From: Zygnema circumcarinatum
Lineage: Eukaryota > Streptophyta > Zygnematophyceae > Zygnematales > Zygnemataceae
Reading direction: 5' to 3'
Length of the DNA stretch: 64,000 nt
Assembly: GCA_037447605.1 (NCBI GenBank)
Contig: CM074809.1
Coordinates: forward strand, 3,530,911-3,594,910
Shown piece by piece: positions 21,003 to 40,192 of the stretch. Numbering within the stretch: the first letter of the stretch is position 1; each line of letters opens with the position of its first letter. The notes under the pieces were generated by a model. That model saw nothing but the letters and a program-made list of their open reading frames with translations. It was not told where the DNA came from and did no database searches. The translations under genes and the position numbers were made by a program.

Positions 21003-24000
21003 ATGGGAGCGGCGGAATCAACGAGTGTTCTTCAGAACCATCAGGAACTCCTTACCACCTTTGTCGGCACCTCGTCTGTTCCTCTCAATAGCTCCTTTTG
21101 GGATGACCTTTTGGCATTTCCGTTCCCTCTCTCCAAACTGCGGCCGACTGATCTTGACGAGGCGACCAAGGAGCTCTGCACCACTCTTCGTGAGTTGGCA
21201 GAACTTACGCTGAAATTTAGGGTTGCAGGGTTTGACGAAAGCTCGGCAATGAGAGGAGTGGTCGAACAAGCGAACAGGTGGCGGTACGCTGTTCGCTTGT
21301 AGGATCGCAAATTTTGAAAGAGGGAAGGCTAGATTTCGATGGTAGTGGGGCACTTAATTCCAGCGTATTGAATTTTGGAACGGTATATCTTCGTATGATG
21401 ATAGGATCATGCAAGCAATCACATAGAATGATGCGTTGGCAGGGTCGTATTCAAGTTGAAGGAATTGCGTTTTGTCAGCTTTGAGGTATTGCATTGCTTT
21501 ACGACCCTCCCCTTTACGCAGACAGAGAAGTGTCTAGTCTGCACAAGCTTTTAGACTCTAATGCCAGGATCGAACGTGCTTCGTTTCTGCCTCTGCAGTC
21601 CTAAATAATCACAAAACTGGACACTTTCCGAAACTCCTCCTCCATCTGATCAGGAGCCTCAAAGACCTTCCTCCCGCGGTTCAGAAGCTGCCCCTCAAGG
21701 CCATAAATGCAGTGTACTTTACGCGGTTGTTTGTTAAGCACATGGTGGAATTTTATGAAAGCAAGGAACTCAGAGGCTTCTTGCCATTGTCTCTTTCAAA
21801 AGAAGAAATTGCTGCAGCTTCTTTTCAACCAGGTGCTTGACGGCTCTCTCGCGCTCTCTCTCACTCTCTCTCTCTCTCTCTCTCTTTCTCTCCCTCTCTC
21901 TCTCTGTTCTTGCCTTCAGCATTTTTACTCCTACACAGCTTCAATAACTATCATCTACTAGGTTGAAGGTGTTGAGATGTGAAGGGTCAGGGCTCGTGCC
22001 TGGCTTGTCGGATGCAGGGGAGGAGGACGTGCTTGTTGCAACAATAAGAACATTATTGTCTTTTATTGGCAGTTTCGATGTAAAGTAAGTGCGAGTAAAG
22101 CCTCTTGGAGCTATCCTGGAACGAAATTTAGACCTCTTTATTTTCATGAAACAAGTGTCCTCGTTGAAGCAGTCTTGTTGAGTCTTCCAAGATGCGTAGT
22201 TGTGAGGAGTTGATTTCTACGAGTTTCTTCTCATTAGACTTCATTGGTCCTGGCAGTCCATACACCTATTTGCTGCACCTGGAGGTGATCAGTCTGTTGC
22301 TGGCCATGGCTGCCACACAACTTCATTGCCGGCCGGGAGCAGCAGCAGCAGAGAGCCACATATTCCTCGATACTGTCATTGCTCAGGTTAGTTCAGAAGT
22401 TGGAACTTTCCTTTCCAAACCAAGACCTCTGCAATATGATCTCGTGTGTGGATTTCCAGTTTTTTATGTGATTTTGGAGCATGTTTTCATGAGCTGCAGG
22501 AAGACTTGGCAGCTCCAGTCATCCGCAAGCTGCTTGTCGCCTACATGGCGCGCCTGCCCATGCCTGCTCGATCTCCCTTCCATGTGTCCTCTGTGAGTGG
22601 AGATCAGGGAGTCCTGCGCAAGGTCGGATCAGCTGCTGGTACACCTGCAAGCGTCTTCCCCTCAGGCCTCCACTCCTGTCTGTGTATTGACATTATTAAA
22701 ATTTTAAAACGTCAATACATTCATCGCCAGTATAAAGAGTTTTGTTGTCCGGGAAGCGCTCGACTTTTGACTTAGCAAGCTCCGCTTTGGTTCTTTTTGC
22801 AGCTGCGGTACTCCTGCTTCCTTACTATACGTACACCTACTTGGTGAACAGTGGGGGCCCTGGAGGCATGAAGAGCCCCCTGGCGGACAGCAGCTTGCTA
22901 TTTCTGTTGCTGCTTGTTCACTATGGGAAGGTGCTGCCTGTAGACGTAAGTAGTCATGGTAATGGAGATGGGAATGGAGAAGCAGCAGCCGCTGAGCCAA
23001 GTCGGCCTTCATATCAAGCTAATCCTTTCCGAGCAGCTCTGCAGACAGCTCGGGACACGGATTGTGAGTACATTAAGCTGCCTTGGATGTGACTTTCAAG
23101 ATATGGAATTGTTGTGGGATCGAATAATTGCGCCTGAGGAAAGCCCGTTTTCGAGTCATTGCCCTTCAATACAAGCAATTCCCGAACTGTAGATTTCGCC
23201 TTCTGGATTTATGGCTAGTTCCACAAAAGCTGGGAAAATGAGGATGAGGTGGATTGAGCCAAAGCTGGGCCTCGAGAAGAGAATTTTTTTTTTTTTAGCT
23301 TCCTTGTCTATCTGTTAAGAACGGTTGGCTCTCTCTCCATGTGTTGTCTCCAATGGCCCTTCACATCTGCTTCTAACGTGTGCATAGTGAACGGCTGTCT
23401 ATGTTGACAGTTGCAGTTGTACGGCCACATGACCGCACGGAGCTAGTGGTTTACGTGCCCTTTGCTACCCTCTACGATACCCTCGGGGCGTAAGAATTCC
23501 CCTTGAAAGCAAGTCGGCATGCTTTGGACCATATTGTTATAATAGCCTGCTCCTTATTGACCACACTCAAGTAGCTTATGTTTCGACTCTAATTACAATG
23601 GATGCTGTTCACTAGTGGCTCCATTTTTCATGTCTAAATGCGCATAAATTGGAGAAAGAAAGCATTAACGTTAGGCATGTTTTGTTTCAAAACGATGAAG
23701 GGATTTGTTGGACCACAAGTTGGCTCATTTATTTTTTAGAGTTATCAGTACGTGTTCGCATTTAGAGGTTGGAGAAGTGACTATGGTCTTAACGCGTGGA
23801 TGGTGCAGATGTCTTGTTGATGATCGATCCACATTGCTTCTCTACTCCCTGGTGCATGGGAATCCGGCATTTCTGGAGTACCTTCTTGTTCGAGCTGACC
23901 TCGATACTCTGGTAAGCGTGAATGCATTCATCCTCTCATTTGGCAGAAGGAATTTCTCGCGGAGGTTTTACCTAGTCAATGCTGACATATCTATGGTACA

Positions 24001-27000
24001 AATGGCATCCACATGAGGTAACCTGGGAAGGTTAATTTTGAAAGGAATGAACAGTATTGGATTTCCAGGGAATGTAAAGGTCGCGCAAGCTATTAGGATA
24101 GACCTCAACCCTAGAAGCCACATTAGTTCACGTCAACTGATCAAGTTTCTCCAATTGATTAAGTTCTAACATTCTCGCTTGATCTCAACTCAGTCAGGTC
24201 CTTCAGAACGTCAATCCCTTGGCAGAAGCATCAAAGCAATTAGTTAGAGGCTCCTTTCCCCTCCATCCCCCTCTCCCTCTTCCCCCCTCCCTCCACTTCC
24301 CTCACCCTCTCCCCATCCCCCTCGCCTCTCCCTCTCTCTCGCTAGAGAAGTCCCTCTTTTGCAATGTTTTTACGCAACGTCTCCTTTTCATTGTAAAGTC
24401 TTATGTTTGCTCTTCTGAACTGTGTGCGCAGTTGATGCCTCTTTTGGAGATGCTTTACAACGCTGCCCGCCGTACCCCAAATCAAATCTACATGCTTCTC
24501 ATTATTCTTCTCATTCTTAGTCAAGACGCCTCCTTCAATGCCAATGTGCATAAGCTTGTAAGGCTCTCTTCAATCAACTCTAAACCGTTTGTTGATTACT
24601 TGTGTTCGGTAGATGCAGCTGCAGAATCTGCTTCATGCTGCAGGCACCGCTGACGGGAAAGTGATAATGTGCTCTTGTGAGAAAGGAATGTGCTGTTTTT
24701 AAAAACTTGTAATGCCTATCTCCCCAGATCCTTCCGGGTGTTCCGTGGTATAAGGAGCGACTGCTACCAAGAATCTCCCTCGGCTCTCTCATGATGGTCA
24801 TGCTCATCCGTACTGTCAAGTACAACCTCTCTAAGCTACGAGTGCGTACTTTTGGCAGCCCAAAGCCACTTTTTTTTTCATGCGTTATTTGTTTGTGTTT
24901 CTGGAAGCATATATTAGACGAATATCCTGGGTAGCTTGAGCAAGCGTTTTTGCGGCTAGGTGGGGATAGTGAATGGAGATAGTGAATGAATGATAAGGTT
25001 TAACATAGTTGTCTCTCTCATTCCCCTCATTCCCTCACTGTTTGCAGGATGTTTATCTTCATACCAACTGTTTAGCGACTTTAGCAAACATGGCTCCTCA
25101 TGCCCACCAGCTGAATGCATATGCTTCACAGCGACTCATCAGCCTCTTTCAAATGCTCGCAAGAAAGTAAACTCCTCTCCGTCTCTCCTCTCCTGTAGAG
25201 TTCAGACATCTTGAACCGTGACGGCCTCACTTCAACTATTGACACCCTTCATACATTCCTAGAACGTTTTGAAAATTACAGCTCTAAATCCTTCTGAGTT
25301 TTGTCGGACAAAAATGAAGAGCGGTTGTGAATGTGGCTGATAGATATTTAGATGAATTGTGATCCTCCATTTGGTTTGCTTTCATGAGTCTCTAGCAATG
25401 TTCTCTCATTTCTTTATCTGTACTACTCCAAACATCGTTGTTCAGTAAGGCTATAAAGCAAGTGTAATGATGGTGATAGGGGTTGTTGGAGTTATCTCGG
25501 GCAGATATACTCGTCTTGCAGAGACCGGCACTGGGGGGAAATCAGCAGCCTTGGGAGATGAGACCGATGTGGAGGCCACAGACGACGTGGTATGAGCTTC
25601 ATGCCTCTCTCACCCTTTGGAAATTCAGCCTCTTCATTATGTGCAGGATGTCAGAGGAAAGTGTACACTTTGAATTTGTAAGTTGTTCAGGGTTTCAGGG
25701 GCCTGGGAAAAGGGCCCTTTTGTTGGAAAAGAAGAAATGCTTGCTGGAGGCGACGAGCTGTTTGGGATAGCCGATAGGTGATTCACAACAGACTGAGTAA
25801 AGTTTGTATTGAAGATCATCCAAGGTACTTAAGTAGGCTCTTGAGGTTGCCCATTTTTGCAGCCTACGGAGCTCCATATCTATACAGATTTTCTGCGAAT
25901 AGTGCTCGAAATCATCAACGCTGTGTTGACGTATGCACTACCTCGCAATCCAGAGGTATATCTCTCGACTTCTCTCTCTTTTCCTCCCTCTTCCGTCTCT
26001 CTCTCCCCATCTTCCCTCTCTGTAGTCCTCTCCCTGCAAGATTCGTGGCTGCCTTTGCTCCATTCTAAATCTGTTTTTACGGTTGGCTTCCAAGGGAGGG
26101 GAGTGAGGAGAGAAAAGAGCTTAGGGCGATCAGGTCCTACGGTTTTTTCTGGAAGAGAAAGGCTGACTGTGGAATGGGCTTTGAACATGGGCAGGTTGTA
26201 TATGCCTTGTTACATAGGCAAGAAATATTTGCTCCCTTCAGAAATCACCCACGATTCTTCGAGCTTCTGGAAAACATTTTTGCGGTAACAAAACATTTTT
26301 TGCTTTGAACTGCTGCTGTCTTTCCTGTCTCTCTTTTGTATTGGGCTGTATTTCGAGTGTATGTGAAATGTTCAAAAAGTCCGCCTTTATTCTTTTGTGC
26401 TCTTATCCTCCATCTGTCTGATCCGTCCCTCATGCAAGTGCAGGTGATCGATTTCTTCAACACGAGAATGGAAGATCAAAGCCAAGGGGGAGACTGGTCG
26501 GTGGAGAAAGTGTTGCAGGTTGTAGTAGCGAACGCGAGAGCTTGGAGAGGAGACGGAATGAAGGTATGGTCTTGGTGTGCTTTCATCATCACTTTCAGCA
26601 TCTCTGTACAGTCAACATCATCATTACCATCATTCTGTCTCTATGGAAGAGGGCTCTCTCATCTTGAAGGAAGCCCTTGTGGCCCTTGTGGTCCCTCAGA
26701 TGTTCACTGAGCTGCGGTTCACTTACGAAGAGGAGCTCCATCCGGAGGAGTTCTTCATCCCATACGTGTGGACGCTGGTTGTCACGCACAGTGGAATTCC
26801 GTGGAACGGAGACTCCATTTCCTTGTTCCCTACAAAACCTGTGGCAGAGGTGAGCTCTGACACAAGGCTCGGGATCGCCGGTGATGCTGACTGGTGTGCC
26901 GACATTCAGCTAAATCATGACATGGGCCGTTGAGGGTCTCTCAGGATTTTGGGAATTTGCTGAAGTATTGTTTTCTCTGTGTTTTATGGGCAGCTGGATG

Positions 27001-27068
27001 AAGTGTATGACCACGACGCCTTTGACACGAGTTCTGAGCACACGCCGACCCCCCGGGAAGCAGTTTAG
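21003..27068 (+). CDS. Dymeclin, Golgi-associated protein (complete, 17 exons)
   Basis: Seventeen exons join in phase to 734 codons plus stop, the length of plant Dymeclins: 21003-21189, 21599-21832, 21985-22084, 22257-22386, 22500-22638, 22803-23063, 23411-23489, 23809-23911, 24432-24557, 24728-24841, 25048-25166, 25505-25589, 25863-25955, 26195-26284, 26444-26563, 26700-26849, 26994-27068. The start MGAAES has the N-myristoylatable MG typical of the family. Conserved blocks include [80 protein letters not shown] and [19 protein letters not shown]. Dymeclin is a peripheral membrane protein cycling between cytosol and Golgi, needed for Golgi organisation. The exon 2 to 3 junction is the least certain: the acceptor at 21983-21984 fits the phase, while a more obvious one at 21960-21961 does not. 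Several introns carry coding-strand pyrimidine repeats. Confidence 0.95.
21841..21907 (+). repeat. (CT)n tract in Dymeclin intron 2
   Basis: CT-rich microsatellite with pyrimidines on the coding strand. Confidence 0.85.
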
Positions 27069-27178
27069 GCCCTTTGTATCAATGTACTCCAATGTAATTT
27101 TTTTTCGTTTAGAAAAAGGCCACGGGCCATATCACTGACAGTGTGCCTCCCTTCTGCCTCTCCCCAAAAATGCTCCCT

Positions 27179-28196
<1,018 letters not shown>

Positions 28197-30404
28197 TTAC
28201 TCGAGCTTGAATTCGGCTTTCAAGAAGTCGAATACGAAATAGCCGAGCGCAGCAGAAGGTAACACCTGCCAGGGGAGAGAGGGACGGCCCATTGAGGTGC
28301 ATCGAAGGTTGCCAAGCCCAAGAGTTCGAAAACGCTCCCGTAGGGAGAAAAAAGAGAGAGCGAGAGAGAGAGAGAGAGACTGTAAAGGTTTCACCGTTGG
28401 TGTTCGCATTTCCCCTTCTATTACTTGGTTTTGTCACACAGGAAAAAATGGGGGGAGAGAAGGGGAGAGAGTGTGGGGGAAGAGAAGGACGGCCCATTGA
28501 GGTGCATCCAAGGTTGCCAAGCCCAAGAGTTCGAAACGCTCCCGTAGGGAGAAAAAAGAGAGAGCGAGAGAGAGAGAGAGAGACTGTAAAGGTTTCACCG
28601 TTGGTGTTCGCATTTCCCCTTCTATTACTTGGTTTTGTCACACAGGAAAAAATGGCAGAACCTTTGAGGCTGTAAGCCAATGGATGAATCAACTCCCTAA
28701 TGCAGTGCGCAAACCAGAAATAAGACCTAAGTTATCACAACGAGAAGATGCGAAAAGCATTTCGCTTACCTGCAAGAGACTTGGAAGCAGTCCTGCATAC
28801 AGCGCTCCGGGTCCTCCTTTTTTCACAATTGTTACCACTGCTGCTACAGCTCCTGCCCGTTTCGGCCCGCTCTGCAGCTGCAAATGCCTCCTCACAACCT
28901 CAAAAGGATAGATAGCGGCCTCTGTAGTGGCCCCTGCAATCGCACCATACACGAGTGTTCGCACAGGACCCAGTTCCTTCCGACGAACATTCTCCTGCGA
29001 ATCCACACTGTCTGAACTACTAAGACCACCCTTCTCCCCTTCCCCACATCTTCGCTGAACCGGAGCTCCTTCTTGCGACTTAAGAAAACGTGAACGAAGA
29101 ATGTCATAAGTGCCATAAAAAACGGCTCCTCCGGGAGCCATGGATACGACAGCGGGTAGCAAGCCGCGGTACAACGCTCCAATACCCTCTCGGTGTACAA
29201 GCTGTGAGCAGCATGTGATAATGTTTAATTGCACAGCTCCGCCATTGGCAATCATCCTCGTACGAAGCTGCAATAAACATCCGCTTCTTCTCTTGTGTAA
29301 GAGCATTGTTATATGAGAACCCCAATGAGCTTCTCTCCAGTCACCGCAATCCTCTACGTGTGGACGCTTCACAAGAAATTCTTTTCCAGGGAATGTTGAA
29401 CAATATCGTGGAAAGACCCGCTCACCGTGTCCAGAGGGTAGCAGAGCACGGTTGCAGTGACTCCAGCTGCAGATCCTGCGAGAAGTCTCTCCATGTTACT
29501 GATGTCTGCATCGCCTCGAAACTTCTTAAAGACGCCGCGGTAAGTGTCAAAAGCGAAGAAATTCAACGCTTTGAAAGGCGCTGTGCGAATTAGGTTAACT
29601 CCATTCCCTTGCCAGAATCCTGCAGGGCCCTCCGTCCGCAGGATTCGCCCCACAGTGGGCACCACTCCCGTCCGAGCTCCTCTCACCATGTACTCGAGCT
29701 TCAGCCGCTCCAGCGGTGCCACAGCTGTCCTGCGACGCCACCATCAATGTCAGCTCAGGAATCGTCTGCGAACAGTGCACCTCTAACTCACGCACTCGCC
29801 CCCTTCCCCTCGCTCCCCTTCCCCCTTTCCCCTCCCCCCTCCCCCTTCTCCCCTCTCCCCTCTCCCCTCCCCCTCCCCCTTCTCCCCTCTCCCCTCCCCA
29901 CTCCCCCCTTCCCCTTACTCCCCTCTTCTCCTATTCCCATCTCCTTCCTTCTCTTCTCTCTCGTCCCCCTCTCGCACTCCGCTGCAAGACAAAAAGCAGC
30001 AGCAGCAGCATGCTTGTGCCTAACCTTGAAACCATGGCTGCCACCGCCCCTGCAAGAAGATGTTTGCCCGTATTCAGCAGCCGTTTCGACGTTTCCTGGA
30101 GACTGAGCTTCCCCCTTTGGGACTTAGAGATCTTCCCCGGCTCAGAGGTCTGCTGGAGTCCTGAACTCCTGACCTGAGCTTCATCTTCCTGAAGGAGGGC
30201 GCCCCGAAAGAGGCGGAAGTTCTGAAGGGAGTTCAGGTCGGATGTGAAGAGGGACTGCACCAGAGAAGCTGCTGCAGCCATGGGGTGCAGACAATCTGCA
30301 ACACGCTGACTGTGATGGGACTTGTGATGAAAAAAGTGTTCCTTCCGCCATGGCTGCTGGATGTGCAGCTGCAGGCTCAGCGATGTTCTGCGCACATCCT
30401 CCAT
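28197..30404 (-). CDS. BTL-type mitochondrial adenine nucleotide carrier (SLC25 family)
   Basis: Four exons (30025-30404, 29426-29729, 28770-29267, 28197-28265) join in phase to 416 codons plus stop. All three carrier repeats are present with Px[DE]xx[KR] signatures: PLERLK near residue 132, PLDTLR near 225 and PFEVVR near 349. Blocks such as GFWQGNGVNLIRTAPFKALN, ALYRGLLPAVVSMAPGGAVF and ELGPVRTLVYGAIAGATTEA, and the C-terminus VLPSAALGYFVFDFLKAE, resemble Arabidopsis BTL proteins (probable mitochondrial adenine nucleotide transporters). The N-terminal ~100 residues are a hydrophilic extension typical of BTLs. The start chosen is the ATG at 30404; a later ATG (MAAAASL) is possible, and an upstream exon around 30570-30848 (frame containing LGFLSCPNTTTCNCKGG) could extend the N-terminus. 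The last intron holds a 205-bp tandem duplication. Confidence 0.93.
28282..28656 (-). repeat. 205-bp tandem duplication inside the last BTL intron
   Basis: About 170 bp starting GGACGGCCCATTGAGGTGC occurs at 28282-28451 and again at 28487-28656 with only one or two differences. Each copy has a GA run and the same pyrimidine-type acceptor context on the minus strand. The spacer is G/A-rich. Confidence 0.95.
29816..29945 (+). repeat. C/T-rich tract (CCCCTCCCCCTT)n
   Basis: Low-complexity pyrimidine run in intron 1 of the BTL-like gene; here the coding (minus) strand is purine, the opposite of most intronic tracts in the window. Confidence 0.85.
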
Positions 30405-32361
30405 GTGATAAACTATTCTTAACAAAAACTATCTCTGTGATCTGATGGCAGCATCATTCGGGACTCTGCAAGTAAGTCAAGGGTAGGTCAAGGCCCGGCA
30501 TGAACTCGAGCAGATTAGACCGCACTGGGAGTGTGTGTCAGCGTGGAGAAAACGTAGAACTAGACGGTATTAAGCCTTCACTTTCAACAAAGAGGCGCTT
30601 TGAATCCATCCAAGGCGGCCCTTCTCAGCGGCGGGAGAGGGGGGGGTCCAGCACCGGCCATGGCTGCCGCCTTTGCAGTTGCAGGTGGTCGTATTAGGGC
30701 AGGACAAGAAACCGAGGTCTACTTCCTTTTGATCCGGTTCATCAACATCGCCACGTGCCCTTAATATGCAAAATGTTGATCCAGATCTACTGCTCAGAGA
30801 TAGGAGATCTACAGGTGGAATTTTAGTGGATCCTCGATGTACGGACAAGCTCGCTGAGAGACGCTTGGCGATTTTTGATACTTTTTGGACTTTTTTTCAT
30901 GGGATTTTTGGCCATGGCTAATAGTGGCACCTGACTCAAACTGTACAGTTTAGTCACAGTCACTGACTGAAATTTCCCTTCAGGAATTAGTCAAGGGCTG
31001 AAAGTCTGTCCCGCCCTTAGTCATGGGCATGGTTAGTCAAATATTAGTCCCTCTGTGCTTTTCTTGGAAGGCCGATGCTTTGATGAGAGAGATCAATGCC
31101 AGTTCACTCTTTTCATGAAAGAAAAAAAAAAGGGGATTTCACTCTTAATATTTTAAAACGTATGTGAAGAAGCAAGGGAGAATTTTCCACATGTCGCCCT
31201 AAGCGGCCCTGAACCCTGAGGCAACCCTAAGCCCTACAAACAAACCCTAAAAAGCCTCGCCTTGAGCAGTAGCTCAACCTTGAGTCACTAGCAAGAGCGG
31301 AAAGAGAGTCATTTTACCCTACAAAGAACAAATCCTAAAATTGAAGCCTTCTCTCTCAGCCACGCAGTGGAGTAGAGTGACTTGGAGTTATAGAACCGTG
31401 AAGAGCTTCTGAAACCTATGAAGTGTATTCTTTTTCCCTGGGGTGTTGTTATCATTCACAAGAAGTAGTGAATCGAAGAATTCGAGAAATTATATCAACA
31501 AAATGATGACATGCTTTTCGATGCTTCTGGTGGAGCCCCATACGAGGTACATAGAACACGCAGTTGGTCGGACTATCAGTTTACTTCTGTTTGACTACAT
31601 AGATCAGCCGTTAATGGAACGCAAGCCCCAGAGCGAGGCACAGAAGCAAAATTGGCGAATATTGTGGCATTGCATAGCGCGATTCTGCACAAACAAGCAG
31701 CAAAAGAATCACAGGAAACTTAGGCCCAATAGCAACAAATGACAATCACAATACATCCCCACTTTCCTTCCCACTCTCTCCTCTCTCCTCTTCTCTCTTC
31801 TCTCCTCTCTCCTCTCTCCTCTCTCCTCTCTTCTCTCTTCTCTCCTCTCCTCTCTCCTCTCCTCTCTCTTCTCCTCTCTCCTCTCCATTCCCTATTGTAT
31901 TGCTTTGATATGTAGCCTTTTGTGACAACGGGCACCCAAACCTATGAACAGTAGTTTACACCAGAACAATAGGACCACTGCTATTCATTACTACCCAAGT
32001 TCTGATCATGAATTTACGAATCACGGCTTCACACTTCTGCACTTTTACACTTGCTTGATCAAAGATTTCCCAAAAGTGTCTATTCATCGCAGCAGCACAC
32101 ACAGCCCCCTTCAATCGCGATAGCACGAGGTGTATTCCCTTCATTTTAAAAACTCTCAGCATCTTTTGGGGATTCACTCCGTTCTCACCTCCATGGCTTG
32201 GAGGAGGCGGCGGGGTCGACACAAGCGCTGCATAGAAAGCAAGCATTAACCCCCCCCTTCGTTAGCACGAGACTTAAAACCACAAATGAATATTGTACCT
32301 CACACATTCCATGTGCATGACTCCATGCAAACATACATCACTATCGCCATCGTCATCGCAA
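30405..32361. other. Intergenic, possible 5' exon of the BTL-like gene, no other gene
   Basis: The minus-strand frame at 30570-30848 may belong to the BTL gene. Degenerate AACCCTAA motifs occur at 31205-31250. The ORFs at 31443-31742 and 31956-32246 are unrecognised; the latter is probably 3' UTR of the aspartyl protease gene. Confidence 0.45.
31766..31889 (+). repeat. (TCTCC)/(TCTCT)n pyrimidine repeat
   Basis: Imperfect array of CTCTCCTCT units. Confidence 0.9.
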
Positions 32362-38795
<6,434 letters not shown>

Positions 38796-40192
38796 TCTCC
38801 CTCTCTCTTCTCCTCCTCTTTTCTCCTTCCTTTCCTAGTGTCACCCTCTCGCACCCTCGACTGCCTCTCCCTCCCTACTCTCCTCCGACGTCTTGCTATC
38901 TCCCTACTCCTCCCACTCCCCCTCCTTCTCCCTCTCCTTCTCCCTCTCCTTTCCCTTCTCCACTCCCTCTCCTTCTCCCGTCCTCCCTCCCTCTCTCTCT
39001 CTCACTCTCCGTCTCCTTCTCCGTCTCCCTCTCCCTCTCCTCCCTCTCTCTCTCCTCCCTCGGGCCCTCTCCGCCCTTTGGCCTCGTCCGTCCAGCGCCT
39101 GCAGCAGCGCCTGCAGCGTCCGGGTCAGGGTCAGGGCCACCTGCCTGTCAATTCAAAGCTCGCCCACCTCCCACTCGACCGTTGCGCCCGCACTTGGCGC
39201 CGGACAGCTCCACCCGCCGCCAGGCCGCCAGGCCTGCACTGCACGCCATGGAACGCGAAGATTCGTACGAATCTGAGACAATCCTTAAAGATTTAGATAA
39301 GAACTCAAAGATTGAAATATTGCATTTGGATGCAAAGAATCCAACTCACCACCAATTAAAGAAGGCCATTTATGCGGATCTGATTTGAATGACGTGTGCA
39401 AGAATCCTTGGAGGTAGTCATCGCATCATTGTCCGAATCTTGAAGTACAAGCAGCGAATCTATTGCGCATGGGCGGCACTTGGGATTCGTCCTTTCACCC
39501 GGCTTTCACACGTTCGCGGAAGGATCGGATCTGCGATTCGCAACTGACACGCCTCGAGCGGGCGCCGACCGCCTGCCAGTCGGCTCCTGGTCTTCCAATA
39601 AGAATTCACCACGTGTACACCACTGCCTACGGCGAGGCCCCGACTGGAGGCTGTCTACGCGAGGCCGTACGTACGGTCACCGCGGTTCAAATTTTCGGCC
39701 GTTCGTTCGTTCGTTCGTGCAGAAGCGCGTTCCTTGCGTTTTGGGCTGGGCGGGGGCGCTAGACGACAGGTGGACCGCCCCATGTAGCGCTAGGCTAGTT
39801 TAGCGTGGTCTCACGGGGACGCGCGTTCCGTTGCGCGTTGTCAATCAACCATTGGCGAACCATTGGCCAACCATTGGACGCCAATGGCTGGTCGTCCAAT
39901 GGTTCGCAAGCAAACGGGTAAGGGTGGCCAGCAAAGGGTGCTGCCTTCGCCGACCGGCAAAAATCACTTGCCGGCCGGCAGGAGCCACTTGCTGGTCGGC
40001 AGGAGTCACTTGCCGGCCGGCAAATTTGCGGCCTTGAGGGAGGCAGGCGCTCTCCCCGGAAGGCGAAGGCAGGGAGGCAGGGCAGCTATGGCGCCTCCTC
40101 GCTCGCGGAGGGCGCCCGCGCGGAGCTTCTCGCCGCCATAGCGCAGTGAAGGCGGACGGACGCAGCCGCTTTCCGCACATGAGGGAGGAGCC
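38796..40192. other. Divergent interval between protease and DHHC genes
   Basis: 38.84-39.07 kb is pyrimidine-rich. 39.7-40.1 kb is GC-rich with short repeats: ACCATTGG units at about 39848-39903, and a CACTTGCCGGCCGGCAGGAG-like unit of about 26 bp present three times at 39965-40022. Apart from the small ORF at 39248, no gene is seen. Confidence 0.5.
39248..39388 (+). CDS. Short ORF of unknown nature (46 aa)
   Basis: ATG in GCCATGG context encodes MEREDSYESETILKDLDKNS and then KIEILHLDAKNPTHHQLKKA, ending at TGA. The composition is protein-like and unlike the surrounding low-complexity DNA. It could be the first exon of an unidentified gene, a small peptide, or a fragment of a mobile element. 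No homologue recognised. Confidence 0.25.
   Translation: MEREDSYESETILKDLDKNSKIEILHLDAKNPTHHQLKKAIYADLI

Noticed and set aside
24606-24668. Possible extra Dymeclin exon ([12 protein letters not shown] frame)
   Set aside because: The neighbouring exons join directly (HKL to ILPGVPWY) exactly as in plant Dymeclins, so the extra segment is not needed.
31956-32246. Minus-strand ORF with LRVFKMKGIHLVLSRLKG
   Set aside because: Lies downstream of the protease stop; no start context or homology; probably 3' UTR.
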